Source: Spirosoma panaciterrae DSM 21099
Lineage (GTDB): Bacteria > Bacteroidota > Bacteroidia > Cytophagales > Spirosomataceae
Direction: 5' to 3'
Assembly (NCBI RefSeq): GCF_000374025.1
Contig: NZ_KB893174.1
Coordinates: 124,001 to 188,000 of the forward strand
Length of the DNA: 64,000 nt
Part shown: positions 25,180-34,501 of the stretch, piece by piece
How the letters are laid out: each line of letters opens with the position of its first letter
Position numbering within the stretch: position 1 is the stretch's first letter
Made by a program: the position numbers and the translations under genes
The notes under the pieces: generated by a model
What the model saw: only the letters and a program-made list of their open reading frames with translations
Databases searched by the model: none
Told to the model about the DNA's origin: nothing

Positions 25180-26201
25180 ACAGTTTTACCTACACCCGCG
25201 CTGATTCTGTGGAGCATGCCGTCGATGAACGGGTTGCTGAAACAGGAGCCCGATTCATTGCAGGGGGAACCAACCTGCTCGATTTGATGAAGGAAACGGT
25301 CGAAAAGCCGTCGCGCCTGATCGACATCACCCGGTTGCCCATGACCAGTATCACCGAAACCATCGAAGGGGGACTGCGACTGGGGGCTCTGGTTACCAAT
25401 GCCGATACTGCTTACAACAAACGGGTTCAGGAGCGCTATCCATTGCTGTCTCAGGCCATTCTGGCAGGAGCTTCTCCCCAGCTTCGAAACATGGCCACGA
25501 ATGGGGGTAACCTGATGCAACGAACCCGCTGCTATTACTTCTATGATGCAGCAACGCCCTGTAATAAACGGCAACCCGGTTCTGGCTGCTCCGCGATCGA
25601 AGGCTTCAATCGAATCCACGCCATTTTGGGGACGCACCTTTTTGATCAGGAAGGGCGGGCGCTTGAGCCACAATGTATTGCCACCCATCCATCCGATATG
25701 TGCGTCGCGCTGGCAGCGCTGGAGGCTGTCGTGCAGGTTACGGGTAAATATGGCGAGCGTACCATTCCCTTCGCCGAATTTCACCGATTGCCCGGCAACA
25801 CCCCGCACATCGATAATGCATTGGAACCGGATGAACTGATAACCGCCATTGACCTGCCGCCGAATGGTTTTGCAGATAACCATATGTATCTAAAGCTTCG
25901 TGACCGGGCTTCCTATGCGTTTGCACTCGTATCGGTGGCGGCTGGCCTGGAGCTGGATGGGGATACCATTACAAACGCCCGCATTGCCCTCGGTGGCGTA
26001 GCCCATAAGCCCTGGCGGAAACCCGAAGCAGAGGCTTTACTGGTTGGAAAACCCACTACCCAGGAGTCGTTTCAGGCCGCTGCCGATGCGTTGCTGGCCG
26101 GGGCTCAGGGATATGGGGCCAATACGTTTAAAATTGAACTGGCAAAACGGGCCATTGTCCGCGCACTCGGACAGGCCGCTAAACTTGAACCAACCGAATG
26201 A
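25176..26201 (+). CDS. Aldehyde oxidoreductase, FAD subunit (PaoB/YagS-like)
   Basis: 341 residues of the FAD-binding PCMH fold: FIAGGTNLLDLMKE is the pyrophosphate loop, LRLGALVTNADTA and ASPQLRNMATNGGNLMQRTRC follow, and LRDRASYAFALVSVA lies in the C-terminal CO-dehydrogenase flavoprotein domain. The cysteines C119, C129 and C138 (RTRCYYF, TPCNKR, GSGCSA) belong to the insertion that in E. coli PaoB binds an extra [4Fe-4S] cluster. It overlaps both neighbours by ATGA. Confidence 0.93.
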   Translation: MNSFTYTRADSVEHAVDERVAETGARFIAGGTNLLDLMKETVEKPSRLIDITRLPMTSITETIEGGLRLGALVTNADTAYNKRVQERYPLLSQAILAGASPQLRNMATNGGNLMQRTRCYYFYDAATPCNKRQPGSGCSAIEGFNRIHAILGTHLFDQEGRALEPQCIATHPSDMCVALAALEAVVQVTGKYGERTIPFAEFHRLPGNTPHIDNALEPDELITAIDLPPNGFADNHMYLKLRDRASYAFALVSVAAGLELDGDTITNARIALGGVAHKPWRKPEAEALLVGKPTTQESFQAAADALLAGAQGYGANTFKIELAKRAIVRALGQAAKLEPTE

Positions 26202-28438
26202 GTCAGGTAATTGGAAAACCCATTAATCGTGTCGACGGTCGGGACAAAGTGACCGGAAAAGCAAAATATGCCGCTGAGTTTCAGGTGCCCGGCCTGGCGT
26301 ATGGGTACGTGGTATCGGGTACTATTGCTAAAGGGAAAATTACCCGGATCGATACCAGCGAAGCGTTGAGTCTGGATGGCGTTTTGCAGGTATTTACGCA
26401 TGAAAACCGCCCCCGGCTGGCCTGGTTCGACATTAGTTACAAAGATCAGGATGCTCCTCCCGGTTCGCCTTTTCGCCCCTTGCAGGATGCTACGATTAAA
26501 TACAGCGGACAACCCATTGCGCTGGTTGTAGCCGAAACGTTTGAAGTAGCTCGGTATGCTGCGTCGTTGATTCGGGTTGAGTATAAAGAAGAGCCGCATG
26601 AAACGAGCCTGGAAGCGAATCTGCACCGTGCCCGGCCTCAAAAACATGGGGTAGCCGATTTGTTGAAACCACCACCTCCTAAGCCAAAGGGTGATTTCAA
26701 CACCGTTTATGAAGAATCTCCCGTCAAAATGTATGGTCGGTATAGTCATGCGGCTGAGCACCACAATCCGATGGAGTTGTTTGCCAGTACGGTTGTATAT
26801 GAAAAAGGAGGGAAGAAACCGAAGCTGACCATCTACGATAAAACCCAGGGGGTAACGAATAGCATTCTGTACGTTTCGCAGGTGTTTGATATTCCATTCA
26901 AGAATATCCGGGTGCTCTCTCCCTATATGGGGGGCGGATTCGGTTCTGGCTTACGGCCGCAGTATCAGTTGTTTATGGCGGTTATGGCGTCGCTCGAACT
27001 GAAGCGGTCTGTACGCGTGACACTTACCCGCCAGCAAATGTTCACTTTCGGCCACCGACCGGCTACCGTACAGAATGTAGCCATCAGTGCTTCGGCCGAT
27101 GGAGCCATGAACGCCCTATACCACGATGCCCGAGGGGAAACGTCTCGTTTTGAGGATTATACCGAAATCGTTACGAACTGGGGAGGAATGCTGTACCCGC
27201 CCGAAAACGTTACCCAGGATTATAAGCTTGTACCGTTGGACGTGTATACCCCGCTCGATATGCGGGCGCCAGGGGGTGTAACGGGGATCTCGGCACTGGA
27301 AATAGCAGTCGATGAATTAGCCTATGAACTGGGCATGGACCCGCTCGAACTCCGACTGAAAAACTATACTGATCTGGATCACAATAGCCAAAAGCCGTTT
27401 TCCAGCAAAGAACTTCGGGCGTGTTTTCAGCAGGGAGCCGAGCGATTTGGCTGGTCTAAACGGCAGTTTGAACCCCGCTCGATGCGAAAGGGACATAACC
27501 TGATTGGCTGGGGCATGGCTACCGGCATTTGGGAGGCAAACCAGATGCCCGCTCGGGCTGAGGCTGCTTTACTGGTCAATGGCAAACTATGGGTCAGTAG
27601 TGCCACTGCCGACATCGGAACCGGAACGTATACCATCATGACCCAGATCGCAGCCGATGCGCTCGGGGTTCCCATGGAAGATGTCCTGTTTAAGTTGGGG
27701 GATTCGGATTTTCCCGTTGCCCCCATTTCGGGTGGTTCCTGGACGGCCGCTACGGTCGGTATGGCGGTTCACTCTGCTTGCGAAGCTGTTGGAAAATCGC
27801 TGCTGGAATTAGCAAAAAAATTAGCAGGTTCCCCCTTTAAAGGAGCCAAATGGGAAGATATTGAATTTGCCGATAGGCAACTTCGGCTAAAGCGTGAGCC
27901 AACTACGGCCGTGTCGCTACAGACATTGGTTGACCTGAACGGAGGTAAGGCCGTTCGGGAAACATCGACTGGATTGCCTAATGCGTTGAAGCAAAAGGAT
28001 TATGCACGGGCTACTCACTCAGCCGCGTTTGTGGAGGTTATGGTCGATGAAGACCTGGGAACGGTAAAAGTAACTCGGGCCGTGAGCGCCATCGCTGCAG
28101 GTAGAATCCTGAATCCTAAAACGGCACGTAGCCAGATATTGGGCGGTATGGTCTGGGGCATAAGCAAAGCCCTACACGAAGAAAGTATTTTGGATCATAA
28201 CGTGGGCCGTTTCATGAACCATAACCTGGCCGAGTATCATGTATCGGTCAATGCGGATATCCATGACCTCGACGTTATTTTTGTAGAGGAAAATGACACG
28301 ATTGTCAATCCACTGGGTATCAAAGGGGTGGGTGAAATAGGCATTGTAGCTATGCCTGCCGCCGTTGCCAATGCCATCTTCCATGCAACAGGCAAACGAG
28401 TAAGAGACCTGCCTATTACGCTGGATCGGTTGATCTAG
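26198..28438 (+). CDS. Aldehyde oxidoreductase, molybdopterin subunit (PaoC/YagR-like)
   Basis: 746 residues of the xanthine oxidase family that hold the molybdopterin cofactor and oxidise aldehydes or N-heterocycles. Seen: GKPINRVDGRDKVTGKAKYAAE, AEHHNPMELFAS, MGGGFGSGLRPQ (cofactor contact), DMRAPGGVTG, ATADIGTGTYTIMTQI and near the C-terminus GIKGVGEIG with the catalytic glutamate E722 or nearby. Length and subunit order match PaoABC. No XdhC- or MocA-type maturation gene is in the window, so maturation must be encoded elsewhere. The substrate is not evident. Confidence 0.93.
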   Translation: MSQVIGKPINRVDGRDKVTGKAKYAAEFQVPGLAYGYVVSGTIAKGKITRIDTSEALSLDGVLQVFTHENRPRLAWFDISYKDQDAPPGSPFRPLQDATIKYSGQPIALVVAETFEVARYAASLIRVEYKEEPHETSLEANLHRARPQKHGVADLLKPPPPKPKGDFNTVYEESPVKMYGRYSHAAEHHNPMELFASTVVYEKGGKKPKLTIYDKTQGVTNSILYVSQVFDIPFKNIRVLSPYMGGGFGSGLRPQYQLFMAVMASLELKRSVRVTLTRQQMFTFGHRPATVQNVAISASADGAMNALYHDARGETSRFEDYTEIVTNWGGMLYPPENVTQDYKLVPLDVYTPLDMRAPGGVTGISALEIAVDELAYELGMDPLELRLKNYTDLDHNSQKPFSSKELRACFQQGAERFGWSKRQFEPRSMRKGHNLIGWGMATGIWEANQMPARAEAALLVNGKLWVSSATADIGTGTYTIMTQIAADALGVPMEDVLFKLGDSDFPVAPISGGSWTAATVGMAVHSACEAVGKSLLELAKKLAGSPFKGAKWEDIEFADRQLRLKREPTTAVSLQTLVDLNGGKAVRETSTGLPNALKQKDYARATHSAAFVEVMVDEDLGTVKVTRAVSAIAAGRILNPKTARSQILGGMVWGISKALHEESILDHNVGRFMNHNLAEYHVSVNADIHDLDVIFVEENDTIVNPLGIKGVGEIGIVAMPAAVANAIFHATGKRVRDLPITLDRLI

Positions 28439-28446
28439 TCATTATT

Positions 28447-28511
28447 GGTCGTTGGTAGTCATTGACTGGCATTCTTAGTAATTGATATGCTTGCAATGAC
28501 TACCAACGATC
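28447..28511. repeat. Inverted repeat between convergent genes, probable bidirectional terminator
   Basis: 18-base arms 28447-28464 and 28494-28511 differ at one position that can form a G-U pair in RNA; the inner 15 bases are a perfect match (CGTTGGTAGTCATTG). The loop contains further degenerate copies of a TAGTCATT-like unit. It occupies nearly the whole gap between the molybdopterin subunit and the minus-strand serine hydrolase. Confidence 0.75.
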
Positions 28512-28517
28512 ATAAAA

Positions 28518-30107
28518 TCAGGCAACCGCTTTCCCTTCCAGAACAGGGCGTTTGTCTTTGGTTTTAGCCAGAACATTTAAGCTGCTCTGAAACTCGACCT
28601 GTACGCCATCGGCACCGAATCGGCAGGTAACGGTGTCGTAATGGGCTGTTTCAATAAACCGCCAGACCATTACGAACGTATTGGCATCCTGCCAGCTTCC
28701 AGACCCCGCTACTTTACGGGTTTCGCTGCCCGGAACAGGCGTAGGGGTCAACATGAGTGGGGCTACGGCAAATGTGGTGGTGCTTTCCACCCATCGATTT
28801 ACCCCACACAGTACCTGATGAGGTCCTTTATCATCCTGAAGCTTGAAAATGCAGCCGTCCTTTCCGAAGGTTAAGGATACATCCTTGACATGCAGTGCGT
28901 TATCGGCAATGGTGTAAGTCTTCCCGCTGATTTGACTAGCAACCGTTGCAGAGGGCTGGCTGGAGGCTGGCAGCAGAGTTAACGCTGTTAGCTTCTTGGT
29001 CAGGGCAGACTGTTGCGTTTTGCCCGATGCCAGATTTGTTCCGCGAAGGGCAGGTAAAATATGATTCCAGGCTGCATCTAGTACCGCCTGCATATTCGCC
29101 GTTTCGGAGGTCATCGCAATCACAGCATCTTCCTTGGGTAATACGATACAGTATTGTCCGTAAGCTCCGTCGCCCCGGTAAGCATCGTTCCGGCAACGCC
29201 AGAACTGGTAACCGTACCCCTGAATCCAGTCGTTGACACTGGCATCACCCTTGCCGCCTTTCGATTGCACTTCAGCTTTGGTTGCGTCGTTGATCCATGA
29301 TTCCTGAATCAGTCGTTTGCCATTCCACATCCCTTTCTGGAGATACAGCTGCCCAAATTTGGCAATGTCTTCGGTACGTACCCGAAGCCCCCAGCCGCCC
29401 GTGTTGATGCCCTGTGGCGACACCTCCCAGTCTTCGCCTTCAATGCCCAGAGGTCCAAACAAACGTGGTTTCAGATACTCCAGTACCGTTTGGCCCGTCA
29501 CTTTCTGCACAATGGCCGAAAGCATATAGGTGGCTCCGCTGTTGTAAACGAAAAACGTTCCGGGTTCATGCTCAACGGGTTGAGCCAGAAAGGATTTGAC
29601 CCAGCTCGCATCGCCATTGCGAAGGGCACCCGTAGTGTCCTTATCGTGCCCGGTCGACATCGTGAGCAGGTCTTTCACCCGCATAGCCGCCAGGTTGGCA
29701 CTGACCGTTGCGGGCACGTCGTCGGGAAAGAACTTGACCACCTTGTCGTCGACCGTAAATCGCTTTTCGGCAACGGCCATACCAACGGCGGTAGAGGTAA
29801 AGCTTTTACTGAGCGAATACAGGGTATGCTTATACTGAGGAGCATACGGAGCCCACCACCCTTCGGCCACCACCTGACCATGCTTCAACACCATAACGCT
29901 GTGTACGTTAAGCTTCTGAGTTTCGATGGCGTTCAGAAAGTCCAGGAGGCCACTGGCGGATACGCCCTGCGCTTCGGGCAGGCTTCGGGGTAGTTTGCCC
30001 GTTTTGGTCGGAAAAGCCCAACCCGTCGTTGGCAGGTTACTGGAAATCAGCAGGCCAGCCGCGCCAAAGCCGAGCTGTTGCAGGAAATCTCTACGGTTTA
30101 ACTTCAT
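28518..30107 (-). CDS. Tat-exported serine hydrolase of the beta-lactamase/PBP class C family
   Basis: 529 residues. The N-terminus MKLNRRDFLQQLGFGAAGLL is a twin-arginine signal. The catalytic S98-L-S-K101 (YSLSKSFTS) and the second motif YNS (FFVYNSGATYML) fit class C beta-lactamase/DD-peptidase-like esterases; VRTEDIAKFGQLYLQKG is also typical. The C-terminal 150 residues (after ALTLLP) form a beta-rich lipocalin-like extension seen in 6-aminohexanoate-dimer-hydrolase relatives. It probably hydrolyses an ester or amide in the periplasm; true beta-lactamase activity is not implied. Confidence 0.87.
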   Translation of the reverse strand: MKLNRRDFLQQLGFGAAGLLISSNLPTTGWAFPTKTGKLPRSLPEAQGVSASGLLDFLNAIETQKLNVHSVMVLKHGQVVAEGWWAPYAPQYKHTLYSLSKSFTSTAVGMAVAEKRFTVDDKVVKFFPDDVPATVSANLAAMRVKDLLTMSTGHDKDTTGALRNGDASWVKSFLAQPVEHEPGTFFVYNSGATYMLSAIVQKVTGQTVLEYLKPRLFGPLGIEGEDWEVSPQGINTGGWGLRVRTEDIAKFGQLYLQKGMWNGKRLIQESWINDATKAEVQSKGGKGDASVNDWIQGYGYQFWRCRNDAYRGDGAYGQYCIVLPKEDAVIAMTSETANMQAVLDAAWNHILPALRGTNLASGKTQQSALTKKLTALTLLPASSQPSATVASQISGKTYTIADNALHVKDVSLTFGKDGCIFKLQDDKGPHQVLCGVNRWVESTTTFAVAPLMLTPTPVPGSETRKVAGSGSWQDANTFVMVWRFIETAHYDTVTCRFGADGVQVEFQSSLNVLAKTKDKRPVLEGKAVA

Positions 30108-30403
30108 GGTTTTGCCTAATAGGTTTTGCTGACGTATGGAGTTTGTGAATCAGTCCAGTGGAGCACATCCAAAAGGAGGGAAAGGGATGAAAATTACTTT
30201 ATACCCAATGAAAATGCAGTATGGAAATCAGTTTGGTTTCTCAAAACGTGTTTAAAGAAATGGAGAGTTGCATTATTTTAGGTTGCTGATCGATTGTTCT
30301 ATGAATCGGGCTATTTTTATAGCAATTCATTGGATCATCTTGCGATTTTCCAAATAGTATTTGGGCGTTATTTTAACCGTAACCCTCTCACTCATCATCA
30401 AAA
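30108..30403. promoter_or_regulatory. Divergent promoter region between serine hydrolase and amidase genes
   Basis: About 296 bases without a gene. The only structure I see is a small AT-rich hairpin at 30302-30329 in which TGAAT...ATTCA encloses GCTAT-TTTT-ATAGC. Both flanking genes must have promoters here, but no clear -33/-7 pair stands out. Confidence 0.35.
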
Positions 30404-31972
30404 ATGCTAAAACGTCTTCTTCCTCTTTGTTTACTTGTATGTTTGAAAACCATCATCACGCACGCTCAGCCGTTCAAACCCAAACACGTGCAGGAAGCTA
30501 CGATTGAGCAGCTACACACGGCCATGCAGAAGGGTAAGCTTACCGCCGTTCAACTGGTCCAGCTTTACCTCGACCGTATCGAAGCCTACGACAAGCAGGG
30601 GCCATTCCTGAATGCGATTATCCTGGTAAATCCGAAAGCAATATCAGAAGCCCATCGGCTCGATTCACTGTACAAAGCAACAGGTAAATTTGTCGGCCCT
30701 CTGCACGGGATACCTGTGATTGTGAAGGATAATTACAATACCTTCGATATGCCAACTACCAACGGAACGCTGGCCATGAAAAAGTCGATTCCCCCCAAAG
30801 ATGCGTTTGTGGTAAAGCGCATCCGAGAGGCTGGAGCAATTATCATTGCCAAGTCGAACCTGGCGGAGTTTGCTACTTCGGGGCAGGTTTCGGTAAGTTC
30901 AATTTTACCGGGCTATTCCCGGAACCCCTACGACACAAAACGGACAACAGCCGGGTCGAGTGGGGGGACAGCCGCTGCCGTTGCCGCCGATTTTGGTACG
31001 ATTGGATTAGGAACCGACACCGGTAGTTCGATTCGTGGGCCATCGTCGCATCAGAGTCTGGTAGGTTTCCGACCAACGCTGGGCTTGGTCAGTCGCGACG
31101 GCATTGCCCCGCTGGCCCTGACGAATGATACCGGAGGCCCAATTTGTCGTACAGTTGACGATGCCGTTCGGGTATTGTAGGTAATAGTGGGGTACGACAA
31201 AGCCGATACCGTAACTCGGCGGAGTGCGGGTAAAATGCCCGTTTCGTATCGGCAGTACCTGGATAAGAATGGGCTGAAAGGAGCCCGCATCGGTGTATTT
31301 CGCCAACTTTGTACGCCGAAAAATTCGGACCCGCAGGTATATGCCCTTTTTAACAAAGCGCTGGACGAATTGCGGGCGGCAGGGGCAACGGTAATTGATT
31401 CGGTACGAGTGCCCGAACTGGATACGATCAACAAGTCGTTCGACACCATTCCACAGCTTCGTCGTGATTTCAATGTCTATCTGGCCAACCTGGGTCCCAA
31501 TGCTCCACATAAATCGTTGACATCCATTATCAAGTCGCGACAGTTTCACCCGAGTATTGAAAAAACACTGGAGGATTCGGATAAGGATACGCTGGCCCCA
31601 GAGGCTCACAAAGGGTGGGGGAAAAATATGGCCTTGCGAGAACGGCTACGTACATTGTTTCTTCGGGCTATGGACTCAACGGGCGTCGATGCGCTGGTAT
31701 ATCCGTCATTTAGCTACCCACCCCGGCTCCTAGGCGACTTGAATACGCCATCGGGTACGAACAACAATGCCCTTTCGCCCCCCACGGGCTTTCCGGCGTT
31801 TACGGTACCCATGGGTTTTACCTACAACGACTTACCCGCCGGACTGCAATTCTTCGGGCGCCCTTTCAGCGAGCCAACGCTCATTCGGTTATGTTATGCC
31901 TACGAACAGGCTACGCATCATCGGCATCCTCCCGAAAGCACGCCCGTCCTGCCCAGGAAAAAGAGAAAGTGA
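30404..31972 (+). pseudogene. Amidase-signature family enzyme interrupted by one in-frame amber codon
   Basis: A single reading frame of 523 codons encodes a complete exported amidase except for TAG at 31178-31180 (codon 259). The first part has a signal peptide ([18 protein letters not shown]), the catalytic lysine region [12 protein letters not shown] and the Ser-Ser-Lys core stretch [19 protein letters not shown] with [12 protein letters not shown]. The second part continues VIVGYDKADTVTRRSAGKMP, which is the expected family continuation, through LVYPSFSYPPRLLGD to the C-terminus. One G-to-T change from GAG would create the stop. It is a recent pseudogene, a sequencing error or, less likely, a readthrough site. 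A GTG at 31187 could restart only the C-terminal half, which lacks the catalytic core. Confidence 0.85.
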
Positions 31973-32100
31973 CAAGCGTATTAAAGCCATTGACCAAATT
32001 GTGCTCAGATTAGTAGGGTGATTGTGACTTTACCTTTCAGTAAAGCCTACTGATCCTACGAATTGGTGTGCTATCTGTTCCTGTTTCCTGAAGTAATCTT

Positions 32101-33819
32101 ATGACCCGACCCGCATTTTTATTTTGCATACTACTTACTCTCTCAACGGCTGCCTATTCGCAACATCGGGCGGCTTCGCTGACACCGTTTGAACGAGATA
32201 CGAATCAGACGGCGACCTACGAGCAGATTATCCGTTGGTATCGCCAGTTGGATCAGCAGTATGACCAGGCTAAACTGATCGAAATCGGGAAAACCGACAG
32301 TGGTAAACCACTGCACCTCTTTCTGCTGGCGGCTGATAAACAATTTTCTTCCCGGCCTGAGCGAGTTACGTTGTTGATCAACAATGGGATACATCCCGGC
32401 GAGCCTGAAGGCATCGATGCCTGCATGATGCTGGCGCGTGATCTGCTGAAAGCCAACAAACTCCCTAAAAATGTATTGGTTGCTATTGTGCCTGTCTATA
32501 ATGTAGGTGGGAGTTTGAACCGGAGTGTTTCGCGCGTCAATCAGAATGGGCCGGAGTCGTATGGGTTTCGGGGGAATGCCCGTAACCTGAACCTCAACCG
32601 CGATTTTATTAAAGCTGAGGCCCAAAATACCCGGGCTTTTCAGACTATGTTTCAGGCGCTGAAACCCCAGGTATTTATTGATAATCATACCAGCGATGGC
32701 GCTGACTACCAGCATGTATTGACCTATTTTGCTACACAGAAAGATAAGCTCCATCCGTTGGTTTCAGGCTATATGGTTCGGTCGTTTCAACCTGCATTGG
32801 ATAAGCAGTTAATGAACAAAGGCTTTCCGCCAGCTCCTTATGTGAACCATGCGGGCGATACACCGGAAACGGGACTGATTGGTTACAATGATTCGCCCCG
32901 CTATTCGACAGGCTATGCCGCTTTGTTCAATTGTTTTGGATTTACGCTCGAAACGCATATGTGGAAACCCTTTCCGGCTCGTGTACGAGCATCCTATGTG
33001 TTCGATGAAGAAGTGCTACACCTGTGTGATCGGGAATTCCAAACGATTCTGGCCAATCAGAAACGGGCCGACGAAGCCATCCGCCAGCAGACAATCTTTC
33101 CGCTAAGTTATAAACTCGACCGTAGCAAGACGGACTCGATTACATTTCTTGGCTATGCGGCTGCCTATAAACCCAGCGAAGTATCGGGGCTGAAGCGACT
33201 ATATTACGACCGGACGAAGCCGTTTACGAAGCGGGTGCCGTACTGGAATACCTTTGCTGTTGATGTACAGGTCGATAAGCCTCGGGCTTATGTCATTCCG
33301 CAGGGATGGGCTGAAGTGATTGATGAATTAAAACGGAATGGCGTGAAGTTCAGGGTGTTGTCGAAAGATACGATGATGACCGTAAGGGCTTACTACATCA
33401 CGGATCTCAAAACCCCGCAACGCCCCTACGAAGGCCATTACCCGCATACGGGTGTGAAGGTGCGGACTGAATCGCAGTCGATTCAATTCTACAAGGGAGA
33501 TTATCTGATTCAGACGGACCAATCTGCGAACCGATACATTGTTGAAACGTTGGAACCACAGGGAGTCGATTCCTTCTTTGCCTGGAATTTCTTTGATAGT
33601 ATCCTGGACCAGAAGGAATATTTTTCGGACTATATCTTTGAGGATACGGCGGCCGAACTGTTAAAGAAAAGCCCGGAGTTACAGAAACAATTGGCCGAAA
33701 AACGAGCTTCCGACAAAGCCTTTGCTGAAAACGCGGATGCGCAACTGGACTTTATCTATCGACAGACACCCTATTACGAGAAAACCCATAACCGTTATCC
33801 GGTTTATCGACTAAACTGA
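32101..33819 (+). CDS. Exported M14-family zinc carboxypeptidase
   Basis: 572 residues with a signal peptide (AFLFCILLTLSTAAYSQ) and the carboxypeptidase A-type catalytic domain. Zinc ligands are visible as H98 and E101 (GIHPGEPEG) and H196 (IDNHTSDG), with the general-base glutamate at E284 (FTLETHMW). ARNLNLNRDF supplies the substrate-binding Asn-Arg. The C-terminal half is larger than the classical enzyme and of unknown role. It overlaps the next gene by a single base (TGATG), so translation is coupled. Confidence 0.88.
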   Translation: MTRPAFLFCILLTLSTAAYSQHRAASLTPFERDTNQTATYEQIIRWYRQLDQQYDQAKLIEIGKTDSGKPLHLFLLAADKQFSSRPERVTLLINNGIHPGEPEGIDACMMLARDLLKANKLPKNVLVAIVPVYNVGGSLNRSVSRVNQNGPESYGFRGNARNLNLNRDFIKAEAQNTRAFQTMFQALKPQVFIDNHTSDGADYQHVLTYFATQKDKLHPLVSGYMVRSFQPALDKQLMNKGFPPAPYVNHAGDTPETGLIGYNDSPRYSTGYAALFNCFGFTLETHMWKPFPARVRASYVFDEEVLHLCDREFQTILANQKRADEAIRQQTIFPLSYKLDRSKTDSITFLGYAAAYKPSEVSGLKRLYYDRTKPFTKRVPYWNTFAVDVQVDKPRAYVIPQGWAEVIDELKRNGVKFRVLSKDTMMTVRAYYITDLKTPQRPYEGHYPHTGVKVRTESQSIQFYKGDYLIQTDQSANRYIVETLEPQGVDSFFAWNFFDSILDQKEYFSDYIFEDTAAELLKKSPELQKQLAEKRASDKAFAENADAQLDFIYRQTPYYEKTHNRYPVYRLN

Positions 33820-34319
33820 TGACAACTTTACATGTAAGTGCGTTCCTTCTTGGTTGGGTAATCCCCGTTTATGGATGGACTCAGGTCAATGCGACTAAGC
33901 AGGCAGAGTCGGCAGATGTTACGGCTATCCGATCGTTGCGGTTACAATCGAATCAGGCCATTCAGGCAAAAGATCTTCGTGGGTTTGGTCAGACGATGTT
34001 GCCGGACATAGAGGTGACGCGGGGTAGTGGTTCGCACGTATCGGGCCGGGATTCAGTGCTGGCCTCTGTAGCGGTTCAGTTCAAAGACCCGGCTTTTCTG
34101 GGGTATATTCGGTACACCGATCGCATCGACATCAGCACTACGGGGCCACTAGCCGCCGAGCATGGGCATTGGGAAGGTCGATTTCGCAGAACTGATGGCA
34201 CACAGATCATAACGGGAACGTATCTGGCTATGTGGCGAAGGACCGACTCCGGCTGGAAAATCCGTTCCGAATTGTTTGTGAGTTTAGGTTGTACCGGGAG
34301 TGCCGAATGCGGAAAGTGA
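33819..34319 (+). CDS. NTF2-like/DUF4440 family exported protein
   Basis: 166 residues: an N-terminal hydrophobic segment (VSAFLLGWVIPVYGW) followed by a SnoaL/NTF2-type cone fold with IRSLRLQSNQAIQAKDLRGFGQTMLPDIEVTRGSG, HVSGRDSVLASVA, AEHGHWEGRF and GTYLAMWRRTDSGWKIRSELFV. Such domains bind small ligands or act as accessory or ketosteroid-isomerase-like enzymes; no catalytic residue can be named. Coupled to the M14 peptidase gene by a TGATG overlap. The two cysteines near the C-terminus (GCTGSAECGK) could form a disulfide. Confidence 0.75.
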   Translation: MTTLHVSAFLLGWVIPVYGWTQVNATKQAESADVTAIRSLRLQSNQAIQAKDLRGFGQTMLPDIEVTRGSGSHVSGRDSVLASVAVQFKDPAFLGYIRYTDRIDISTTGPLAAEHGHWEGRFRRTDGTQIITGTYLAMWRRTDSGWKIRSELFVSLGCTGSAECGK

Positions 34320-34340
34320 TTGAGAAAATCTATCTTGAAT

Positions 34341-34383
34341 AAACCGAATAGGTAATTTTTGTCAGCCAATCGGTTTTTTTTTT
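34341..34383 (+). terminator. Intrinsic terminator after the NTF2-like gene
   Basis: AAACCGA (34341-34347) pairs with TCGGTTT (34370-34376), with partial inner pairing AGG/CC, and is followed by a run of ten T (34374-34383). It lies 22 bases past the stop at 34319. Confidence 0.75.
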
Positions 34384-34421
34384 ATACGTTGTTAAGTCGA
34401 TTGATGACGGATGTAAAAAGA

Positions 34422-34470
34422 TCTATATTCTGCAAATATTTGTCCAAAGACATTCTTTGCAGAATATAGA
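34422..34470. repeat. 15-base inverted repeat downstream of glnS
   Basis: TCTATATTCTGCAAA (34422-34436) is the reverse complement of 34456-34470, with a 19-base spacer. It lies 31 bases beyond the glnS stop on the minus strand and may end or protect that transcript. No T-run is present on the minus side. Confidence 0.65.
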
Positions 34471-34501
34471 CCATATAACGGAAACGTACTCAATTAATAG
34501 A

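Noticed and set aside
31187..31972. Separate GTG-started gene for the C-terminal half of the amidase
   Set aside because: It is in the same frame as the upstream half and lacks the catalytic Ser-Ser-Lys core; better explained as one gene with an amber codon.
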